Origin: Crocodylus rhombifer
Lineage: Eukaryota; Chordata; Crocodylia; Crocodylidae
Length of the DNA stretch: 64,000 nucleotides
Assembly (NCBI GenBank): GCA_038503035.1
Contig: JAVSML010024349.1
Coordinates: 62,001 to 126,000, forward strand
Direction of reading: 5' to 3'
Positions 49,101 to 61,100 of this stretch are shown piece after piece. How positions within the stretch are numbered: position 1 is the first letter of the stretch; the number at the start of each line of letters is the position of its first letter. Under the pieces are notes generated by a model. The model did no database searches and was not told the DNA's origin. It worked only from the letters and a program-made list of their open reading frames with translations. A program made the position numbers and the translations under genes.

Positions 49101-52100
49101 ACGTCGTAAGATATTTGTACAGAATCCTCATGTCATCTTGTTCTAGTCCACTCCTGGAACAGAAAAAAGTTAACATAGAAACGGTTTTTCCTGCTTTGCT
49201 TCTCTGATCGTTTTGCACCACGGCTAACACCCTTCTAGCCACAGCTGAGCAGGGCATGCTGACGTCTTTGGCAGCAACAGAACTGATAACTCATGTGGCG
49301 GGTGCCAGTGCCAGGTGTCTGCAGTCATCTGCTCAGGACGTAACTGCACACCACGTTCCCAATAAGTGGGAACCTGCTATTATGCAAATTAGTTAGCGCA
49401 CAGGGACCAAGAAGGACCTCTCCCGCCGCCACGTGAGACTGCCTGAGGAAGAGCAGCACCTGCCATTCAAAGGATTAGCAGTTCACTGAGGTTGGAGGTA
49501 GGCTCTGGAGGTTGGGGAAGGCTAGCTAAGAACCTGAGGAGGGGCATATGGACACTGTGCCACATGGATGGGCTGGGGGGAGCCAGGCTTAGGAAAGTGG
49601 TGGCCACAGGGGCAGCCATTTAGAAGGCTTGAGAAGGACAGCTGAGGTCATGAGTGGGACTTGCAGGTATGGTAGACTAGGAAGAAGGTGGATTTTAAGG
49701 CCATGCAGCAGAGGCTCCACACACAGGGGCTGTGCGACCATGAGTAGAGCTTTGAGCCTGGGTAGGGGGCAGAGGGGCTACAGATGAAAATGTGGGGGGT
49801 GGAGGGAGGGGCCTGAAAGCTGCTCAAGCATAAGGTGCCAGCTGAGGGAGCAGTGGACATTTGAAGTGAGAGGTAAAGGGTGAGAACTGGGGTATGAATT
49901 GTTTGGAGGAGATCACTGTACCCCAATAAGCACTGTGTTCAGTTCTTCTGGACACAATGGGAAAGCACTGACTTTACGTCCTCAGATCAACGAGATTACA
50001 GCCGAGGTACATGAGCCAATACAAGCCAAGAGGCCTTACCAATGGCACCCCAGGGCCTACAGGGGGATGCCCCCAAGACAGACCCAAACCCAAAGGATGG
50101 TCATGGCAGCCAGACCCTTTCTTGTGCACAGCAACCACCTTCCCCACCACCCCCGTGCCCAATCCAGCAACCCCACCTACCCTCATCTCACCATTTGATT
50201 TCCAATCTTAAAATGACTGTATCTAATCTTGTACTCTAAATTAAGGCATAAATGTATATCACGTATACACCACAGACAAGAATGCGACTTGCATTGGGGG
50301 GGGCAGCAGTCTGGCAGCACTGCATAAAAAACAGTCTTGGCTGCACTCCTCCACCACTTTCTTTACTACAGTTAAATACTAGGGTAGGTTTCTTTTTGAT
50401 AGAAAGCTCATTCTGTAAAACAGTTATAATATATTCAAATTAACAAGCAAGCACATCATGAGCTTAAAAAAAAGTCTTGTCTCAGTTTATTATCCTCCAT
50501 TTAATTTCATAAGCAAACTTACATTGAGTATGTACTGGAATCTAGACAAATGAAATGGGAATCTATTTTCTGAGACATGGATTACTTTAAGTATTATTTT
50601 GCATATTATTTCTCATCTAAACATTCTGCAAGTCTCCCCTCACTTCCCAATAGCCTGTGAATATGCAAGCCTTACACAGCTGCTCCTCCATTGAAACAGG
50701 ATGCCAAAAGCAGCTGTGCCATGTCAATAAACACCCTAAAAATCACACACAGCTGAAGAGTTATCAGTTTTAAATTACATTAATGCGGCAAGCTCCAGAC
50801 AGTACTTGGTTTCTGTTAAAAATGCAATCTGTTCATATTTTCTGCAAATGAAGTCAGACTGGATTAAAAGTAGTTCAGACTGCTGCAAAGTACACCTCTC
50901 TCTCCTTTTCTAAATGAACAGCTTGTAAATTCAAGTACAAATTCATCATTATTCTTTAGGTGTAAAAAGGCACTTTAAAACAATTGCAAATTGTTACCAG
51001 ATGGAATAACTACCAAGAATCCGAATGACATAAGGTACAATAAAAATGAGAACAAAATACAGCAATTCTGGCAGTACACTATTTAGAACAGGGCTATTTA
51101 TCCATTTTATGGACCACTTCAGATATATGAAAGTTGAGTTTCAGAGATTCAGTAAGTAACTTAAGTCCTACATACTTCTGTTCTCCCTGTTACAAAGAAA
51201 CCATAAGAAACCTGACAGGGAACTTTGTTTTTTATGACACCCTCCATATTAAGATGAGACCAATTTCTGATTTATAACTCCACTTGAAGTCAGTCAAATT
51301 GTACAAAGCAAGTCACTTCAGAGTATGACCCTATATTGTTCAACATGTAAGAATTACAACAATTATGACATTAATAGGATTTACACATCAAGTCTGAAAT
51401 CTCTCCCTGATTATTTGGAAGCAATGTAATTTGGTAACATCTTTCCCTCAACAACATGTGCAAGGTTTCCACATTAGCAAACTGTTCAAAGTTTGTCTGA
51501 ATTGAAGTCAACATCCTCATTGCTCCCTTGAATATCAGAAGTCTACAGAACAGAAATTCTCCAGTATTAAGCACCATTACCTCTTGTTGATTTTGGGCAC
51601 TAGAAAAAATCAAAGATCAAGCCCCAGATTTAGTGCATGAATACAGATAGAAAGCAAGGCATTGTTCATATATTTGGCGTGGGTGCCAGTTGTAACTCAT
51701 CATTCAAAAAAACCTCTGAAAGACAGCTTGTGCCTTTAAATACTGTACTTAAACAAACTGGCAAAATACTTCAGCTGAATTGCAAATATTTAAAAAAATA
51801 TATGAAAGTGTGATCTCCAGTTTTCTTACAGCAACAGCTTCACTTTGTGAGGGATATTTAAAAAACCCCACAAATGTACGCTGTGAGGTTCTTGACCAGT
51901 AGATTAAATAACCAGCTAAACACCCGCATTCAACTTAACTCTCAAAGTTCTGATTTCTCTGGGGAAGAAAAAGTGCCCACAAAATTGCATACTGAGCTGC
52001 AACTGTGGCAAAGTGACTTGATAATGTAAATGACATTTCCACTTTGGACAGTGCTTGGCAAGCAAAATCATATTTATGTAGAAATGAGCAAGAACTCAAA

Positions 52101-55100
52101 TACTATTTTCCAAATCACAAAGTAAAAGCTTTCTTCATGCATGGCTCTCTCTTCCAATCTCCCCATGCACATTTCTAGAACAGGAATCATCAAGAAAGAA
52201 TAGCTGGTTACAGGACCAATCCAAAAACTGCTCTATAACATCCTACAGGAAAGCATATATTACATACGCACATCTATGCGCATCATAATTAGAAGGAACT
52301 TGCCTGCCACAAAAAAAGTTAGCATTTTCAGGCATTTCTTACAATCTATAATGCCTGCAACCTTGTAGGAAAGAAAACTGTTGACCATCAATCTTTTCAC
52401 TCATCCCACTAAAAAGTTCTCTTTTCATTTAAGTTTTATTTCTTTCTACCACATCTAAGCTCTGTGTTTTCCTGCAATATGAAGAGAATACCTTCTCAGA
52501 ACTGTCACTATTGCAATTCAAAAATAGTTATTAAAAAAATTTCCCTCCTGTAATCCACAATTGAAGTACCTACCAGATCAACTGATCATTGTAGAGAAAG
52601 GCAGTATATTTGACTATGTTCAGGCTTTCCTCCATCTTATTAATAAATGACTGGATTTTCAAGTAAGTCATTTTATCCAGTGGAAAAAAGCTGATCCCAC
52701 AAAACACATCCAGCAGGTCACAGGACTGTAAATGCAGTGTTTGCAAATACTGAGGAAACAAACATAAAGGGAAGGAAAAAGTTGGGGGTTTTTTAAAGTT
52801 TTTTCAATATTTTAAAGCCTCTAAAATCTACATTCAAAGTTATACCTTAGCTTTGTCAGTAACTGTTTTTGGGTCCTGCTCTTCACTACCTGCTCACAGC
52901 TTCATAAAGATTAGGGTATGGAAGTACTGCACTAAATGTTGGTTTAATAACTTTAAGTAATAATCTATACCCTGCTAATTATTTTTCATGATGGTTCATA
53001 AAAGAAGACATGAAGAAAATACAGCCCAGCCAAATCCTCCTGATGATAAGTACTATAAATAACTGTGGAATTATTAGCAAGAAGCTAATTTAAAAAAGAC
53101 AAACAAAATACACCTTTCACAATTTCTATAGAAAGTAACTGAGGAAACTGCAATATCTGTGTAGGGTATTTTCAAGATACAAGAGCTTTGGCCGCTGACA
53201 AAATGTAGGGACCGCCCCCAGCAAAAACCCAGTGCTTTACTTTCAGCTTGGTGCACCCCCACACCAAGCACAGCGCAGCGTATGTCCACAAGAGGAGCTG
53301 CATCAGCCATTAGATAAAAAACATCAAAGACACCTGCTGAAACACACGATCTATACAAACGCTGGGCAAACTGTACTGTCACTTCATGTTATTAGAAGGC
53401 AAAAAGTGATGAACTTCTACTCCTTTCAGCGTAGTATACTCTGTTGGCACACTTAGAACTGTTATTTATTATAAATTCAGTTAAGTTCTTAATATGCAAT
53501 ATAGGAAAGTTGGATTCTACCAGTTATATGCATTCATTCTTCTACAAGTTCATAAAGTTAGCCAAGCCAATCCATTAGATGGAAGAGCAGAATGCTTTAA
53601 AATTTTTCAAATACCAACATCTACATCACATGCAGCTCCAAAGGGAATGGGAATAAGCAGGGAATCATGTATTTTTTCTTTGCAGGTCTGTCTGTCTGAT
53701 ATTTGTGAGATATATATAGATATAAGAAAAGTATATGAAGTGCAGGTACTTGTTCCAACCTTGCAGCTATGCAGTTCAGCCCATGCACCAGCACCAAGAC
53801 CCAATTCATCTACTGTGTCTTGATGCAGTTGTAGGATACCTGGAACAATTTACGTGATTCACATCTGTTGTGGTTGAAAAGCATTATGTGCTTGCTACGC
53901 ACCTGAAATTCCCCACTGGAAAGACAAACTTGCCTCATTTTCCTTTCCACCTAACCCTTTTGAGGTTTTCTTTACAATCTTCCGTGCACTAAGGTTGTAA
54001 AGTCAAAAATCAATTCTTTACCATGCTTTTTTGTCCAGCTATAGTCTAAACTAGATGTACAGAGGAATACAGCAGCAAAACATGAATAGTTCTGCAGACT
54101 ACATTTTTCCTTTTAGGAAAATCCCAAAGGCCCTGAAACCCCAATATGCTTTCAGCTGCAACATCTTGTACTGCATGAACTTGAGATCATTCTGAGCCTC
54201 CTGTTTCTTGCTATAAAAGTAACTTATTTACTAGAGCTACTTCTATAATTCTGGAAGAATTCTGGAAAAGCACTATGCTGCTGGAACATCTACTCTTTCT
54301 TTCTAGCTGTAGATTAATTGTTTTACTTATTAATCATGCAGAAATGAGGGCTTATTCAAGCTTAGACATGAATTATTTTACTTTCATAAGTAACCAATTC
54401 ACCTTTGAAAATGTCTATTATTCATATTTTTTTAAAGACAAAATAAATTGTAAAGAAGTGTTGGGAGAATGGCAATACAAAGATAGCACTGAACTAGAGC
54501 AGCCAGTGATATATACCCAGCTGCTTTCCCAGCAAGCCACAGACCTATGCCATACTACTAAGTAAATGGATCTGATGACAACTGTGTTTCTGTGATAAGT
54601 TATGACCAAACTCATTTAAGAACATTTAATGTATTTTATTCATTTGCTCTGTTTTATTAATTAAGTTATATATTTTATTTATTTGTGATAAAATATCAGT
54701 TGTGCAGTTAGACCATATTTATAGCACCTGGGGCACAGCAAAACATGTTAAATATCAGAGGAAAAAATTGAGGTCATTTTTTAAATAAAGAGATTTACCA
54801 ATAAAAAAAAATAAGAATCAACAGTATTTTGGAAGCTATTTTACTGCCCTTTTCTTACTGAAGAAGCTATTCAGAAATAAACCCAGTAACTTATACACGG
54901 TATACATCACATCTACTGTACTATTCAGAAAAACTACTTTAAAAGAATATTTGACTTGCAAAGTTAAGCACATTCAGTCAGGCAACAGGCAGTAACAGAA
55001 TCAAAATTGTCCATAGTCCTGTCTTCTATCCAGGCATAACCATAGCCCTGCCCAGCATCACATCAGTACTCTGGGGCAGAGGCCAACTGAATCTTGTTTG

Positions 55101-58100
55101 GTCCTGATCTGATCTCTTAAAACACTAGAGAACTACCCCACCTCTATTTTTTTAAAAGGAACCTGAAAAGTATAACTCAGCCACTGGAATCACTGTCCAC
55201 CCTGCCTCAGGCAGCAAGGTACATATATTCCTCTACCACTACAATTGAAGAACTAACTGGTAACAGCAGATTCTCTCTCTCTACCAAGGATAGTACACAT
55301 GCTTTGCATCACTGAAAAAAGCTAAATTGATGAGATTGCCCATATTACAGACCTGAACTGTATTTCCAACTCTGCAAGATGTGACCTCTTAGCAATCTTA
55401 TTTGGAAAAAACACCTTATTCTCTTGTCTAAAGCAGCTAAAATGATCATGTAGAAACCTCATAAAATTTCAGTCTAAATTAAAAAGCAAGTAGAGAAAAT
55501 TCCAGCCTGAAAATTAAATTTTGGAAGTTATCACATCTGGTTCCAGTTGCTGGTAAAGTGTCAGCAACCTCTCTCTAGGATATCAATTCCAGCACTACCT
55601 ATTATGTGAATACCAACTTTTTGTACCCAAGTCATTTATATAACCCAGATTTAAAATCACAAGAATTATCTATCATTCTTTACACTTCTATGGGACATTT
55701 TCTGTGTCTATACATGCACAGAGATTACAACACAAGGTAATCAATTCAGAATGTTTCCTGCTGATTTCGAGAGTACTAGCACAGCTGTGTAATTATGTGT
55801 AATAGCATATAGTTATGCATATTACCTTGAACCGACTATTGGGGAAATATTAGCAAGTATGATTTAGCCTTTTAAGAACAACTGTCAGGTTTTAAGTTTT
55901 GATGTAGATATTAGGATTAATCCACCTTTAAAAGATAACCATATTTAACCAACTCATTGCAGCCTACCAAGCCGCCATACACTATTTATTCAAAATTCTT
56001 CCAAAGAGACTCTTCCACAAAATACGCATTGTGACAATAACGTGTAAAAAATCTCTCTCTACATCTATAGATATCTATCTGTCCAGCTAGCGCTTCACTC
56101 CGCTGGTCTTCCCATCGCATTCCATGTGCTGTGCATTGCATTTAACTACAAGAAGGATAGAGAGTGGACTTGTGCATTTTATTTCCTGTCCAGTATCACA
56201 CTATGCTTGTATAACAAAACAGCAGAACTTACCCGGTGAAAGAATTTCTCTAATCTCTCTTTTAGAACTTTTATACCTCCATCATCCATGGCTTTGTGAA
56301 ATGTGCCATTAAAAAGCTAACAGTTCAAAAAAAGATGCATTAGTGAGGTAACTTCGTAATTGTAATACAATTATTTCTCATAAATTAATAAACTTGTAAC
56401 TGAATTTCTGCACACAACTCCAATTTCCCAATTCCATACTTCCAAACTGTCCTTCTCTCTCAAAAATCTCTTCTTTAGATCCAAGTTTACCCTTTCCACT
56501 CTTGAACTGGTTTTAATTTACATAATTCATAGAAATCAAAAACTGAGTATTACAAAAAGGCCATGTATCGGTGAAGAAACGAAGACCTTTTTTTGTTTAC
56601 TGTATCCTGTGCCCTTACCTTGTGACAAGCAAATTATGGGTCCTTACCCAACAGAGCCTAAGCAGATTTTGTGAAACTATGAAGGAATAGTTGTAGTATC
56701 TTTACAGTGAACTGAACAACACTGATGACAATAAAAGGCATCATTTTGCCTACTCATCATCACTACCACTGTTTCAGGGGGAAAAAAAGGATTTTATAGA
56801 TAAGTCTGGCATCTAAAGGTAAGTTACTTGCTTATGTTCAGATGGCAGGGGACAAAAGATTTTCTATTTCCATCCCTGAACGGATAATCTTAGTATAACA
56901 AGATATTACCCTTACCTTGTACATGCTGTAGCACTGCTGTAGAACTGAACTATAAACCTTGTCCTGCAAGATGGACAATGAAGCATTAAATACAAAAAAG
57001 GCACCATTCTAAAAAATTTGTCTAGCCTACATGGCTGAGCATATAAACCAAGATCTAAAAAGTACATTTCACAACACCTTAACAATTTCTAGCTGTTAAT
57101 GGCTACAGATGAAAAAGCATTTACAGTGCACCTGTAAGGTATTTTATCAGTTCATAAGTGATTTTTACTCCTGCATGTAAAGCAGATGGTATTAATTTAT
57201 GTATACATTTAATATACTGAAGGAACAATGCGACTGAAATAAAAATAACTGTCTGCTTATCAATAAATATAGTTGATTCCAAATCAACTTCCCCTGACCC
57301 TTATGCAGAGGTAACAGGAAGATAAGGACTTAGGGCAATGGAAAACTCAACCTCCAGTTATCACTGGAATAACGTTAGGGGTTTTTATTTTCTGGCAATA
57401 AGAAAAAGATAGGTTTGTTTTGTAGGAACAATTTCTCAATATAAAACAACATCTCACATGTAGACACTGAAAAGTGCAAGCAGGCTAAGCAGTGGTTTAA
57501 CACTGCTCCATCTGCATAATTACTTTGCCTGCTTACTGGTAGAATGAGTTGATGATGCAATGCTCAACCTGACAATTATTAACTATTTGGTGTTTCTATC
57601 AATTCATTCTTGAGGTTTCTATTCTTTTAGGGTAGTTTTAAAGTCCTCTTTGGCTATTCTCTCCTAAAGTTTTGTCTAGCTTACCTTTAAAAGTCTGTTA
57701 CAAAAATTTCTGTCCTACACCCTCTATTTTCAGTGGGCAGCTATATTCTTATAATCAATTCCAAAGCAGCTCAGGAACTAAAATACTATCCACATAAAAG
57801 ATACTCTTTTATTCTTAAAAAAAATGAAGTTACAAATAAAATTTAACTTGAAAAATAAAGACAAATTAGAATAGTTGACTGTTACCAGTAGCTCCTCTTC
57901 TTGATACTCAATGACTGGTTTTCCATCTTTATGGTGTCTCTCTATAATGGGATTCCTTACAACCTAGGAAGTGGAACAAACTGGTCTTAGACAATGCAGA
58001 ACATATTTAGTGCATTTTAACATCATATTTTAGAAAGCCATAGATCATGTATACAAATACCATGACCATCCAGAAGTTTTCTTCCGGCTCATTGAAAAAT

Positions 58101-61100
58101 TGTCTATTCTTCTGAGTATGCAGGGATTTTGCAGGTTTGGATGGACTAAAGGTCCTAGGAAAAATGATGTGGATACATTTAGGACAATTTCTAAAAAGCA
58201 TACAATTTGTGTAATTTTTGTAATAATCTATGCAAACATGACTGCTTAATACCTTGTGAACTGTACTATGGCTTCGCATAACCCCACATTTCTAATTTTT
58301 TCATTCTTTTCTACTTCGTTTGGGTGATAAAATAGAATCTTCTTTTCTTCCTAAAATTTGAAATAAGAATAAAGATAACTAAATTTTAAATAGCAATACT
58401 AAAACAGGAAAAAAAAAATCACTTTTAAATAAACAAACTCCTTAGTTTTCTGAAGAGTTGTTTTAAAATAATTTTGTAATAAAAATAGGCTTAGGTACTA
58501 ATAAAAAAATCCTACACTGCACATTGATAGGGCCTGTCATCCAAAAGTTGGAACATATAAGAATCACTATTTCAACTGCATAACAGCTCATCTGAACACC
58601 ACACTCTTAAGGCAGGATGGGAAACCAGTTTACCTCTCTCTGCATATAACTTCCACGTAAGATATTTATTCTACACACTCATGCAAACATTAGTCTGTAC
58701 TTTAAAAAAAAAAAAAAAAAGCTTATTTTCTTGAACACCCAGCAAACAGGTTAGGTGTACAACATTATAGAAAGGTTAAGTACACTTTATGATGTTAGTC
58801 ATACATTTTATCAAAAAAATTAAAGTTATAAGTCTTTAAAACAAATTCTAGAAGCATTTCTGTAGAGATGGACATTTAAAGCTAAAACGTTTTACCAAGT
58901 TAAACACTTCATTTCCTTTCGTATAGTAACCAGATAGGTAAGTCACTGCTTTGACAAAAAAATAAATAATTATTAACAATATAGTTGCCTTCTCCTATAG
59001 CACTCGACAAACCTCTGCACAAAGTACATTAGAGTATTACTTCATTTGTCACTGAAATAGATGCAAATCAGGAGGTTTGCAGCACCAGTTTAACAGCCTA
59101 CTGTAATGCTATCAGATACTCTTAGTCAACAGAGGCCATATGTACCTACACACAGTAAATTAGTATCTTAAATCAGACAGCTGGAACTGTAGGAAGAGAG
59201 GTAGGCAGAATGTAATGCATCAGTTGGCTATTTTCAAACTAGTATGTCATCTATAACCATCTCAAATAGCGTGACAGATCAGGCCAGCATCGTTGCTGCC
59301 ATTAACTTACTAGTTTCATCTACTTCAGTGGTTCCCAACATTTTCTGAATCAGGGCACCCCTCCATAACTTTTCTAAAAGTGGCAGCACCCCCACTTGAG
59401 AACCACTGTTGTGTTCAACTTATCTCAGTGCTTCTCCATGAGATGCTGGTGCCTCCAAGAAAAACTGCCCCATGTGTCTGGTGTACAACCACACCAGGAA
59501 GGGCTGTGGCACTTGCATACGTTCCTCCTGCATTAGGGTCCTCCAATAACCCTAAAACAGACAAGAAAGCAAGCTCATGCTGCAGCTCTTCACACTACAA
59601 CCCTATATGCCATTTCCTGGAAATAGATGTGCATGGCAAGTATAACTGTCCCATGTGCCTGTTTCCAGGGGGAGCATGGCAGGGAGAAGGAGAAGGCAAA
59701 TCAGGAAGGGCTACAGCACAAACCAGCTGTCCTGCCTGCTTTAGGGTCATCAGACAAGCCTAATGTGGGAGGAGTGCGTGGGGCAATTCTACATGGCACT
59801 GTAAGATCCTCTGTGGGGTGCTGCAACACCCCAATAGAGTACCACTGATCTACTTACTCACAACCAAGATAAAATAAAAGCATCTTTATGTCAATTTGAT
59901 TCATTCAGAAGTGCACTGCAACAAACAGATGCCTTTCTTAGAAAAAAAGAGAAAGGACTACCTCTCAGGGACACTGGGTAATGGGACTTGTCCCCATGTA
60001 CAGAAGGCCAGAAGAGCTCTGCAGCAGCATTTATCTCCCAGCCCCCCTGTACATCAGGACCCTTCCCAATGTGCACAGGGCCAAGAGGCAGCTGAAAGGA
60101 TAAGCAGCCGGTAATATCACCGTTTCTACTAACTTTCATTTTGTACTGAATTATTTACCTATGTTAGGTTCTGGTTTTCTCCGATTTTAAAAAATCCCCA
60201 ATTTTCAGTTAAAAAAAAAGTAACCCCAAATCCACATTTTTCCATGATTAAAATGAAACACCACTACACACAGATCTATATATTAGTGGTGTTTCATTAA
60301 AAAAAAAAACAAAAAAAAAACCCCCACAGAAAAATATGGATTTGGGGTTACTTTTTTTTTTTAACCAAAAATTGGGGTTTGTTTGTTTGTTTTTTTAAAT
60401 CAGAGAAAACCAGGTTTCCTGGTAATGACTTAATGCTCACAAAGTACTCTGGATGTGAAAAGTGCTTAGTGCTGCATGGTATTATCACACACCGGAAATA
60501 ACAGAGCAGTTAAAGGCTACTGAAGGATCTCTGAAAGAAGCTAAAAAGCCTCTTTTAAAAGCATCGATCCTTCAGCCCAATTGACTATGCATGAAGGTGC
60601 GACTCGGGTGCCTATTTTCTGCCGGCTGTCAGAGTGGCTCCTTTCCCAGGCTCCCGGTGCTTTCCACCCTTCCCAGCTGTTAGGCCCAAGAGCAGGGACC
60701 CCCATGGCAGAGCCCGCTCCTTCCTCGGGCTCCCGCTGCCGCCTCCTGTCACCGCACAGGTTCCTTGGAGGCCTGCCTGGGGCTGGCAGGAAGTTTTCTG
60801 ACCAGGGAAGGAAAACAAAATCAGGTTTCCGAGAAGAACCAGGTCGCGGCAAAACCAAAAATGAAGGAAAAAAAACAAGAACAAAAAAAGAAGGGGCGGG
60901 GGGGAGGGGCACACGAGTCCAGGCAGGCTGACGGCTCCCACCTACAGTCCCAGGGACGGGACCGCGCAGCTCTAGTGCAGCCCGTCCGCCCTGTCCTCGC
61001 AGCTTCGCGGGCTACGGCGCCGGGAGCGGAAGGCGGCGGGGACGGGTCTGCAGACAAGCTCCGGCACGGGGCAGCCGCGCTCCGGGCCCAAACCCCGCTC

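Noticed and set aside
49899..50239. Proline-rich ORFs in CCZ1 intron 7
   Set aside because: Antisense to the intron, composition-driven, and without splice sites that fit either gene.
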